Positions 1 through 6,223 of a DNA stretch of 18,105 bases are shown here, one piece after another; within the stretch, counting starts at the first letter, position 1, and every line of letters begins with the position of its first letter. Where the stretch lies: positions 1,229 through 19,333 of the forward strand of contig DHLY01000063.1 in the NCBI GenBank assembly GCA_002405525.1, in the 5' to 3' direction. Source of the DNA: Proteobacteria bacterium UBA4656. GTDB lineage: Bacteria > Pseudomonadota > Gammaproteobacteria > Xanthomonadales > Ahniellaceae. The notes under the pieces are model-generated. The model worked only from the letters and a program-made list of their open reading frames with translations, ran no database searches and was not told the origin of the DNA. Position numbers and translations under genes: made by a program.

Positions 1-802
1 GCGAGCAGCTCGCGCTCGACGATCGGCACCGCGGTTTCGACCTTGGCCTTGTCGCGCGGCTTGCGCACCCGGGCGGGCAGCACGGCGATGCCGTAATGCG
101 CGGCCAGATCGCCGTAGGCGCGGTTGACGTCGGGGTCGTAACGGCACGCCCGGGCGATGCCGGCGCGCAGGTTATCGGGAACGATCACGTCCGGAATGCC
201 GCCCAGGAACGCGAACCGGCGCACGTGCGAGCCCAGCCAGTCGGGGTGGACTGGCTCACCGTGGCTTCGGCGTAGATGGAGTGGCTGGCGCCCGGCGCGG
301 CGACGAAGGCCTGCGCCGGCTCGGTGGCGCCCGTGCGCGGGTCGACGACCGGCACGGTCAGCCCGGCGTAGTCGACCAAGACCTTTTCGCCTGCGCGATG
401 CTCGATCCGCATCACCGGGTCGCGCGTCGTGCGCCAGGCGTCGAAGTCGGGACAGAACGCGCTGTAGCCGCAGCCGTCCGCGTGGACGTCCCGGTACTCC
501 CGCCACGGCAGCTTGCGGGTCACGCCCTTGCGGCGCAGCTCCGACTCCACCTGCGCGAAGTCGGGGACCGGGTAGGTCGCCCGCGCCTGCGTCGGGTACA
601 GGGCCGCCGCGAGCGCTGCGTCATCGAACTCGGCCGGCAGCGGCCACGCCAACCCCGCCTGACGGGCGCGCCGCAGGCACTCCTGCACCGTCGAGCGCGC
701 ACAGCGCACGCTGTCGGCGATCTGCTGGTCGGTCAGCGGCGACTCCGCCTTGAGCCGCAGCACTTCACGAATCCTGCGCGTGGACAACCTCTTCTGCGCC
801 AC
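1..802 (-). pseudogene. istA: IS21-family transposase IstA, frameshifted and incomplete at the window edge
   Basis: This is the DDE transposase of an IS21 element, which acts with the AAA+ helper IstB. Residues 24-50 form a helix-turn-helix (TDQQIADSVRCARSTVQECL). The first catalytic Asp is D144 in LVDYAG. The frame then breaks near 248/249: the minus strand reads EATVSQS in one frame and continues HPDWLGSHVRRFAFLGGIPD in another. The second part contains the other two catalytic motifs, VPDN (Asp) and KAKVE (Glu). Relatives read through as TxxQxxPDW, so one base appears to be missing. IstA is not known to need programmed frameshifting, so this is either a dead copy or a sequence error. The start at 802 (MAQKRLSTRRIREVL) is the natural N-terminus of the family. 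Confidence 0.85.
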
Positions 803-861
803 CGGTCGCTCCTCCCCGAGGAAAAAGCGACCACGGTAGCGGGGTCGTCCCGCCCGACTGC

Positions 862-929
862 CAGCCCGACATCCCGTGGAATGTCAGCCCGGCATGCCGT
901 GGAATCTCAGCCCGGCATGCGTGGAATCA
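862..929. repeat. Three tandem 22-23 bp IS21 terminal repeats
   Basis: Units lie at 862-884, 885-907 and 908-929. The middle unit begins CAGCCCGGCATGCCGTGGAA. Unit 1 differs at two inner positions and unit 3 lacks one base before GTGGAAT. They lie directly upstream of istA at the element end, where IS21-family transposase-binding repeats are expected. Confidence 0.75.
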
Positions 930-1055
930 GGGCCCGGCTTGGGATGGAACCCGCAGCGTCTGGGCTACCTGCCACGCGGCACGCTGGCGCTGGATACCAG
1001 CCTGTTCCGCCATCCCGGCGCGCCGCCGCCGCAGGGCGACCTGTTCGGCGAGTGA
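930..1055 (+). pseudogene. 3' remnant of an unidentified gene cut by the IS21 insertion
   Basis: In the frame ending at TGA 1053-1055 the plus strand reads GLGWNPQRLGYLPRGTLALD and closes with PPPQGDLFGE. The composition and codon use look like real coding sequence (third positions almost all G/C, no stop back to the IS edge), and the frame ends exactly at the IS terminus. I do not recognise the family. Only about 41 codons remain and no start or ribosome site is visible, so the fragment is very unlikely to be functional. An alternative is chance open frame, which is easy in DNA this GC-rich. Confidence 0.5.
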
Positions 1056-1212
1056 GCCTTGGCGCGGCCCCGCCAGGCCCCGCTTCCTGAACGGCAGGCG
1101 CACGCGGCTCGCCAGGGCCGGCACCATTGGGCGGCAGTTCAGACGCGCGGCCTAGACTGCATTGTGACCGGCGCCGATCCCGTTGCGCCGCGAACCCGAG
1201 GTTGAGATCGCC

Positions 1213-1650
1213 ATGCGCAAGTTCGTCGTCCTGACCCTGGGCCTGTTGCTCGCGGCGGCCTCCGCCACCGCGACGGCCGGCGGCTACCACGATCGCGGAT
1301 GGCGCGACCACCGCTACGACCATCGCTGGGATCGCCGCGACCGGCCGCACCGCGATGCCTACCTGGTCGGCGGCCTGTTGCTCGGCCTGGCCGCGGGCGC
1401 GGCGCTGGCGAACGATGACGACGGCTGGCGTCGCGGCGGCTATCTCTACGACAGCCGCTACGACCACGGCTACTACGGGGGTTACCGCGGGGATCGCTAC
1501 TACGACCGCGGGTACTACGGCGGTGGCTACTACGGAGGCCGCGAGGTCGTCGTATACCGCGACCGGCCGCGCTGGCACGGCCGGCGCTACTACGCGCCGC
1601 CGCGTCGCGTGGTGCACCACGACCACTACTACCGCGACCGCCGCTGGTGA
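1213..1650 (+). CDS. Small secreted Gly/Tyr/Arg/His-rich protein of unknown function
   Basis: The protein has 145 residues. The start at ATG 1213 is chosen because it gives a clean Sec signal peptide (MRKFVVLTLGLLLAAASATA, cleavage near TATA-GG); an upstream TTG at 1183 would bury it. A purine-rich GAGGTTGAG lies just upstream. The mature part begins with basic/aromatic sequence (DRGWRDHRYDHRWDRRDRPH), then has one Gly/Ala hydrophobic stretch (VGGLLLGLAAGAALA, about residues 52-66). It ends in YYGG/DRGYYGG repeats and an Arg/His/Tyr tail. Similar low-complexity periplasmic proteins are common in Xanthomonadaceae. I assign no function. A role as an envelope protein or cation-binding stress protein is only a guess. 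Confidence 0.75.
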   Translation: MRKFVVLTLGLLLAAASATATAGGYHDRGWRDHRYDHRWDRRDRPHRDAYLVGGLLLGLAAGAALANDDDGWRRGGYLYDSRYDHGYYGGYRGDRYYDRGYYGGGYYGGREVVVYRDRPRWHGRRYYAPPRRVVHHDHYYRDRRW

Positions 1651-1658
1651 TTGCCCTC

Positions 1659-1682
1659 GGGCGCCGGCACCCACCGGCGCCC
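1659..1682 (+). terminator. GC hairpin after the small secreted protein gene
   Basis: There is a perfect 9-bp stem (GGGCGCCGG / CCGGCGCCC) with a 6-nt loop, starting 9 bases after the stop codon. It has no T-tract, as with other hairpins in this window. It could serve transcripts from either side because the next gene converges on it. Confidence 0.45.
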
Positions 1683-1817
1683 GCGGCAGGCGGGGTGGTC
1701 GCGTCCGCCTGCAGGAGCGCGCTGGCGTGCCACCGCAGGACCGGAAGTCGTCGCGGCGTGCATGCTCGCGGTCGCGCGCTGGCACGCTCCTTCAGGGGAT
1801 CGCCGCGCCGCCCAGGC

Positions 1818-2072
1818 CTAGCCGTGGCGCAGCTTCATCGCCAGGATGAAGCCCGACAGCGCCAGCGTGACCACGTTGGCGACGATGATCGGCGCGCTGC
1901 CGATCAGGATGCCGTAGGCGAGCCAGCAGGCCACGCCGAGCACGAACACCACGTACATGCCCAGCGACACGCCCTCGGCGCGGCGTTGCTTCCAGGTCAG
2001 GACGGCTTGCGGCACGAAGGCTACCGTCGTCAGCGCGGCGGCGCCGAAGCCCACCACCTCGACCATTCCCAT
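1818..2072 (-). CDS. SemiSWEET sugar transporter (PQ-loop family)
   Basis: The protein has 84 residues with three predicted membrane helices (about 5-25, 36-56 and 62-80), the usual size and topology of bacterial SemiSWEETs, which dimerise to pass sugars across the inner membrane. The PQ motif is at residues 21-22 (TTVAFVPQAVLTW). Trp50 and Asn67 match the Trp and Asn that line the sugar site in characterised members. AAGGAG lies 4 nt before the ATG at 2072 and 10 nt before a second in-frame ATG at 2066, so either may be used. The first ATG overlaps the permease stop codon (TGATG), which implies translational coupling. The substrate is not determinable from sequence. Confidence 0.9.
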   Translation of the reverse strand: MGMVEVVGFGAAALTTVAFVPQAVLTWKQRRAEGVSLGMYVVFVLGVACWLAYGILIGSAPIIVANVVTLALSGFILAMKLRHG

Positions 2073-3409
2073 CACGCGCTCCTTCCGCGCCGCATCAGTA
2101 CGGCGACCAGCACCGCGCCCGCCGCCAGCACCGCCACGCCGGCCATCGCGCCGGTGCGCACGTACGCCACCGACGACCACAGCAGGTAGCCGCTGGAGGC
2201 GAAGAACAGCAGCGGCAGCCACGGGTACAGCGGGACCTTGAACGGCCGCGGCCGGTCGGGTTCGCGCCGCCGCAGCACGATCACCGCGATGCCGGACAGC
2301 ACGAGGAAGAACCAGTACACGGGGGTCACGTAGTCGATCATGGTCTTGAAGCCGCCGCGCTCGATGGCGCCGAAGGCGATCAGTCCCAGCGCGACCACGC
2401 ACTGCGCGGCCACCGCCAGCCGCGGCACGCCGCGCTCGGCGTCCCAGGTGCCGGCGCGGCGCAGCGCCGGCAGGTCGCGGCAGGCGGCGTAGGTGGTGCG
2501 CGCACCCGCGATCAGCAGCGCGTTCATCGTGGTGATGGCGGTGATCGCGACCACCGCCACGATCGCCACCTCGGCGATCGGCCCGAACGCCACCTGCATC
2601 ACGTCGGCCGCGGGCGCCTTGCTGGCGGCCAGGCCGTCGAGCCCGAGCACGCGCACGAAGCCGGCGTTGACGATGAGGTACAGCACGGTGACCAGCGCCA
2701 TGCCGCCGACCAGCGCGCGCACGATCCCGCGGCGGGCGTCCTTCATCTCCGCCGACAGGGTGGCCGCGTCGCTCCAGCCGCCGTAGGCGAACAGCACGAA
2801 GATCATGGCCAGCCCGAAGGCCGGCGCCGCGTCCATGGAAGCGGCCACCGCGTCGCCGGGCAGGGCCGGCGGTGCGCCGGTGGCCGCCTGCCACGCGCCC
2901 GCGGCGCCGATCGCCAGCATGCCGCCCACCACCACCGACATCAGGCCGAGCTGGGTGCCCAAGCTGAAGGCGACGCCCGCGAGGTTGAGCGCGACCAGCA
3001 GCAGCAGCGCGGTCGCGCCCGCGATCGCGCTGCCGTGCACGCCGAAGCCGGCGACCTCGGCGATGTAGTCGCCGAAGGTGAAGGCCAGCGCCGCGGTCGA
3101 GCCGGTATGGATCACGGCGAAGCGCGACCAGGCGAACAGATAACCCATGCGCTCGCCGAAGGCGCGGCGTAGGAACTGGTAGTCGCCGCCCTGGTCGGGA
3201 TAGGCCGAGGCGAGCTCGGCGAAGCAAAGCGCGCCGATGATCGACGTGGCACCGCCGATCAGCCAGGCCAGCGCGAGCATGCCGATGCCGTCGACGTTGG
3301 CCGCCACCGAAGGGGTGGCCATGAAAATGCCGGAGCCGATCACCATGCCCACGCATACGGCCATGGCGTGGCCGACGTGGAGCTGGCGCTTCGGGGCGGG
3401 GTCGGTCAT
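2072..3409 (-). CDS. APC-superfamily amino-acid permease
   Basis: This inner-membrane secondary transporter has 445 residues and about twelve hydrophobic segments, the normal size for the family. The N-terminal signature GMVIGSGIFMATPSVAANV (about residues 21-39) is the APC motif of helix 1 that contacts the substrate amino group. FAELASAYPDQGGDYQFLRR and the helix with FAYGGWSDAATLSAEMKD are also typical, and resemble the LAT-like branch. It contains several Met and Cys residues, unlike the divergent receptor. No good ribosome site precedes the ATG at 3409. A minus-strand TAGACT at 3442-3437 could be its -10 box. Its stop overlaps the SemiSWEET start, so the two are probably co-expressed. 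The substrate is unknown. Confidence 0.9.
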   Translation of the reverse strand: MTDPAPKRQLHVGHAMAVCVGMVIGSGIFMATPSVAANVDGIGMLALAWLIGGATSIIGALCFAELASAYPDQGGDYQFLRRAFGERMGYLFAWSRFAVIHTGSTAALAFTFGDYIAEVAGFGVHGSAIAGATALLLLVALNLAGVAFSLGTQLGLMSVVVGGMLAIGAAGAWQAATGAPPALPGDAVAASMDAAPAFGLAMIFVLFAYGGWSDAATLSAEMKDARRGIVRALVGGMALVTVLYLIVNAGFVRVLGLDGLAASKAPAADVMQVAFGPIAEVAIVAVVAITAITTMNALLIAGARTTYAACRDLPALRRAGTWDAERGVPRLAVAAQCVVALGLIAFGAIERGGFKTMIDYVTPVYWFFLVLSGIAVIVLRRREPDRPRPFKVPLYPWLPLLFFASSGYLLWSSVAYVRTGAMAGVAVLAAGAVLVAVLMRRGRSA

Positions 3410-3528
3410 GCGGGAGGGCGCGGCGGGCCAGCGACGAGTCTACGCACCGCGGCGGGCCGGCGCACGCGCTGCACTGCCGCAGCGCGGCCGGCGTGCGGCG
3501 CCTTCACCCGGCGGATACGCCCGGGTTC

Positions 3529-3558
3529 TTGACAGGCTGATGGCGGCGCGGCCATGCT
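3529..3558 (+). promoter_or_regulatory. Candidate sigma-70 promoter for the Cys leader ORF and TonB receptor
   Basis: A perfect -35 box TTGACA lies at 3529-3534, followed by an 18-nt spacer and a poor -10 match CATGCT at 3553-3558. A start site 7-8 nt further would be at about 3565-3566, exactly the A of the leader ATG, giving a leaderless leader-ORF transcript. It is the only consensus -35 found in the 335-base divergent gap. The -10 is weak, so this needs start-site mapping. Confidence 0.45.
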
Positions 3559-3565
3559 GCGCCGC

Positions 3566-3640
3566 ATGATCCGCGCCGCCGCCCGCTGTTGCTGCCTGAT
3601 GTGCCCCGGCACAACGCCCGGCCGCTGGATCGTTCGCTGA
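3566..3640 (+). CDS. Putative cysteine-sensing leader peptide, 24 codons
   Basis: The short ORF begins ATGATCCGCGCC and ends at TGA 3638-3640. The peptide starts MIRAAARCCCLMCPG and closes GRWIVR. Cys codons at residues 8, 9, 10 and 13 (TGT TGC TGC, then TGC) plus Met12 make about one fifth of it sulfur amino acids, far above its neighbours. Its stop is 104 nt before the receptor start, and it sits directly behind a candidate promoter. No Shine-Dalgarno sequence precedes it, which fits leaderless translation; an in-frame ATG at 3554 would add MLRR but falls inside the proposed -10 box. Poly-Cys leader ORFs that stall ribosomes when Cys-tRNA is scarce are known in other bacteria. The same role here is inference. 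The alternative is a chance ORF. Confidence 0.6.
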   Translation: MIRAAARCCCLMCPGTTPGRWIVR

Positions 3641-3725
3641 CGTAAGCCCCCCAGAACGATATCCCGGTCCGCGGCGCCGCAGGCCCCGAGGGACCGCGTG
3701 TCCACGGGGAAGGCGGCACCGGACC
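3627..3725 (+). promoter_or_regulatory. Candidate attenuator: competing hairpins between leader ORF and receptor
   Basis: Hairpin 1 pairs GGATCGTTC (3627-3635, inside the last leader codons) with GAACGATATCC (3654-3664); the stem is 7+2 bp with a 2-nt bulge. Immediately after, CGGTCC (3665-3670) can pair with GGACCG (3691-3696). Alternatively GGTCCG (3666-3671) can pair with CGGACC (3720-3725), just before the receptor ribosome site GGAG (3733-3736). A ribosome finishing the leader would cover the left arm of hairpin 1. One stalled at Cys codons 8-10 would leave it free. The pairings are visible; the switching is inferred by hand without folding energies. Confidence 0.35.
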
Positions 3726-3744
3726 CCAAACCGGAGCCTCCCCG

Positions 3745-6180
3745 ATGAAGCCGATCCACCGCACCGCCCTCGCCAGCGCGATCGCGCTGGGCCTCGCCGC
3801 GCCCGCGTACGCCGCCCCGCAGGCGGACGCCACCGAGCTCGAGCAGATCGTGGTCACCGGCACGCGCGCCAAGGACCGCACGGTCCTCGAGTCCGCGGTG
3901 CCGATCGACGTGATCACCCGCGACGACCTGCGCCGCGCCGGCGCGGTCGGCCAAGAACTCGGCCAGGTGCTGCAGAACCTGCTGCCGACCTTCAACTTCC
4001 CGCGGCAGTCGAACTCCGGCGGCGCCGACCACGTGCGCGCCGGCCAGTTGCGCGGCCTGAGCCCCGACCAGGTGCTGGTGCTGGTCAACGGCAAGCGCCG
4101 CCACACCTCGGCCATCGTCAACCTCGAGGCCAAGATCGGCAAGGGCACCAACCCGGTCGACTTCAACTCGATCCCGCTCGGCGCGATCGCGCGCATCGAG
4201 GTGCTGCGCGACGGCGCCGGCGCGCAGTACGGCTCGGACGCGATCGCGGGCGTGATCAACATCATCCTCGACGACGCGCCCGCCGGCGGCGAGGTCGGCT
4301 TCACCTACGGCGCGCACCGCACCGATTTCGAGCCGACCGACGACACCTTGACCGACGGCCAGACGCGCTCGTTCGACGCCGAGATCGGCATTCCGCTGTC
4401 CGAGCGCGGCTTCCTGCGCTTCGGCCTCGACTACACCGACCGCGCGCAGACCGAGCGCGGTGGCCCCGACGGCATCCCGTTCTTCGAGGAGCAGACGCCG
4501 GCCAACCTCGCGCTGGCCGGCCGCGTGAACTACCGCCCCGGCGATCCGGCGGTCACCGCCTACAACGGCTGGTTCAACGGCCTGCTGCCGGTCGGCGAGG
4601 CCTTCGACCTGTACGCCTTCGGCACCTACAACGACCGCGAGTCGGAAGGTGCGGCGTTCTTCCGGTACCCGGATTCGAGCCAGAATTTTCGCAGTGTCTA
4701 CCCGCAGGGCTACCGCCCGTTCACCACCGGCGACAACAGCGACACCGCCGCCACCGTCGGCGCGCGCGGCAGCGGCAGCGCGTGGTCGTGGGACGCGAGC
4801 CTCGGCTTCGGGCGCAACGCCTTCGACTTCGGCGTGGCGAATTCGCTCAACGCCAGCCTCGGCCCGACCAGCCCGACGCGCTTCGACCTCGGGCGCTTCG
4901 TGTTCGACCAGTTGACCGCGAACCTCGATGCGACGCGCGACCTCGACCTCGGCGCGAGCGATCCGCTGCTGCTGGCCGTCGGCGGCGAACTGCGTCGCGA
5001 GACCTACGACACGCGCGCGGGCGATCCGGCATCGTATGCCGCGGGTCCGTTCACCGACCGCCCGGTCGGCGCGCAGGCCGGACCCGGCCTGTCGCCGGCC
5101 GACGAGGCCGAGGCCTCGCGCACCGTGGTCGGCGCCTACGCCGACCTGTCGGGCAACCTCACCGAGCGGCTGTTCGGTGGCGCGGCGCTGCGCTACGACC
5201 GCTACAACGACTTCGGCGACGCGGTCACCGGCAAGCTGTCGGGCCGCTACGAGATCGCGCCCGGTTACGCGATCCGCGGCGCGCTGTCGAACAACTTCCG
5301 CGCGCCCTCGCTGGCGCAGGACAGTTTCAACTTCACCGTCACCTCCTTCGGCAGCGGCGGGCAGCTGCGCCGCGTGCGCACGCTGGCGCCCAGCAACCCG
5401 ATCGCGCAGGCGCTGGGCGCGCAGGAACTCGACGCCGAGACCTCGCGCAACGTCTCGCTGGGCTTCACCGCGCAGCCGCTGGACGGCTTCGACGTGTCGC
5501 TCGACCTGTTCCAGATCGAGGTCGACGACCGCATCACGCTGTCCGAGCGCATCGGCGGGCCGGACGTCAGCGCCTTCATCCAGCAGCGCTTCGGCGTGGC
5601 GGGCATCGACTCGGTGAACTTCTTCACCAACCTGGTCGACACCCGCACCCGCGGCGCCGACCTGGTGGGCTCGTGGCGCAACGAGGTGGGCAACGGCGCG
5701 CTGACCGTGACCGGCGCGTTCACCTACGCCAAGACTACCCTGCGCGACGTGCGCGACAACCCGCCGCAGCTCGCCGCGCTCGGCTTCGACGACACCCTGT
5801 TCGGGGTCGAGGAGCGCAACACCCTGCTCGGCGCCGCGCCGCGCCAGCGCGCGGTGGCCTCCGCGACCTGGGCCAACGACGACTGGACCGTGCTCGGCCG
5901 GGTCACGCGCCACGGCAGCACCACGCGGGTCTTCAACTTCGGCGGCGGCTTCGAGCCGGCACAGACCTACGGCGCGAAGTACCAGCTGGACGCCGAGGTC
6001 GAGTACCGCTTCGACAACCGGCTCTCGCTGGCGCTCGGCAGCAGCAACCTGACCGACGAGTACGCGGACCTGTCCAGCGACGACATCAACTATTTCGGCA
6101 ACCTGCCGTACGACGTGCTCTCGCCGATCGGCTTCAACGGCGCGTACTGGTACGCTCGCATTCGCTACGCCGTCGATTGA
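3745..6180 (+). CDS. TonB-dependent outer-membrane receptor lacking Cys and internal Met
   Basis: This is an 811-residue active transporter of the outer membrane. Residues 1-23 form a Sec signal peptide (cleavage AYA-APQ). ELEQIVVTGTR (about 31-41) is the TonB-box region that begins the plug. The plug runs to about 175 with PIDVITRDDL, VLVLVNGKRRH, IARIEVLRDGAGAQYGSDA and IAGVINIIL, and a long beta-barrel follows. The C-terminus (YWYARIRYAVD) does not end in the usual aromatic residue. GGAG at 3733-3736 supports the start. The protein has no cysteine, and its only methionine is the initiator, although a protein this long would normally carry several Met. With the Cys-rich leader upstream, this suggests uptake of a sulfur source under sulfur starvation. 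Receptors for sulfate esters are a known precedent, but the substrate here is not shown. Confidence 0.93.
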   Translation: MKPIHRTALASAIALGLAAPAYAAPQADATELEQIVVTGTRAKDRTVLESAVPIDVITRDDLRRAGAVGQELGQVLQNLLPTFNFPRQSNSGGADHVRAGQLRGLSPDQVLVLVNGKRRHTSAIVNLEAKIGKGTNPVDFNSIPLGAIARIEVLRDGAGAQYGSDAIAGVINIILDDAPAGGEVGFTYGAHRTDFEPTDDTLTDGQTRSFDAEIGIPLSERGFLRFGLDYTDRAQTERGGPDGIPFFEEQTPANLALAGRVNYRPGDPAVTAYNGWFNGLLPVGEAFDLYAFGTYNDRESEGAAFFRYPDSSQNFRSVYPQGYRPFTTGDNSDTAATVGARGSGSAWSWDASLGFGRNAFDFGVANSLNASLGPTSPTRFDLGRFVFDQLTANLDATRDLDLGASDPLLLAVGGELRRETYDTRAGDPASYAAGPFTDRPVGAQAGPGLSPADEAEASRTVVGAYADLSGNLTERLFGGAALRYDRYNDFGDAVTGKLSGRYEIAPGYAIRGALSNNFRAPSLAQDSFNFTVTSFGSGGQLRRVRTLAPSNPIAQALGAQELDAETSRNVSLGFTAQPLDGFDVSLDLFQIEVDDRITLSERIGGPDVSAFIQQRFGVAGIDSVNFFTNLVDTRTRGADLVGSWRNEVGNGALTVTGAFTYAKTTLRDVRDNPPQLAALGFDDTLFGVEERNTLLGAAPRQRAVASATWANDDWTVLGRVTRHGSTTRVFNFGGGFEPAQTYGAKYQLDAEVEYRFDNRLSLALGSSNLTDEYADLSSDDINYFGNLPYDVLSPIGFNGAYWYARIRYAVD

Positions 6181-6186
6181 TGCCTT

Positions 6187-6217
6187 GCGACCGGGCGGGC
6201 CATGCCCGCCCGGTCGC
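6187..6217. terminator. Strong bidirectional-type hairpin between convergent genes
   Basis: A perfect 14-bp stem, GCGACCGGGCGGGC (6187-6200) and its complement (6204-6217), has a 3-nt CAT loop. It lies 6 bases after the receptor stop and 6 bases beyond the stop of the converging helix-turn-helix gene. No T-tract follows on either strand. Confidence 0.7.
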
Positions 6218-6223
6218 CGCCGA

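Larger units (their letters stand above)
1..929 (-). mobile_element. IS21-family insertion sequence, one end only
   Basis: The element consists of a transposase gene reading out of the window on the minus strand, preceded by a terminal block of three tandem 22-23 bp repeats. Read inward on the minus strand the terminus starts TGATTCCACG at 929, and IS21-family ends begin with TG and carry multiple subterminal repeats. The istB helper and the other end would lie before position 1. The insertion point abuts the 3' remnant of another gene at 930, so the element probably disrupted that gene. Target-site duplication cannot be checked because only one end is present. Confidence 0.85.

Noticed and set aside
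1153..1158. TAGACT as a -10 box for the small secreted protein
   Set aside because: No acceptable -35 element lies at 16-18 bases; the nearest candidate, TTGGGC at 1127-1132, is 20 bases away.
1713..1791. Short inverted repeats (AGGAGCG with CGCTCCT, GCGTGCC with GGCACGC) between the secreted protein and SemiSWEET genes
   Set aside because: The pairs are only 7 bp, widely spaced and overlapping, as expected by chance at this GC content. They are not called as a terminator.
2073..3356. An Arg/Gly-rich minus-strand frame joined in frame to the SemiSWEET, giving a 512-residue protein
   Set aside because: Only the last 84 codons are SemiSWEET. The rest is an out-of-frame reading of the permease gene, and AAGGAG marks the true start at 2072.
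3554..3565. Earlier in-frame ATG that would lengthen the Cys leader by four residues
   Set aside because: It overlaps the proposed -10 box and has no better ribosome site. The Cys-containing part is the same either way.
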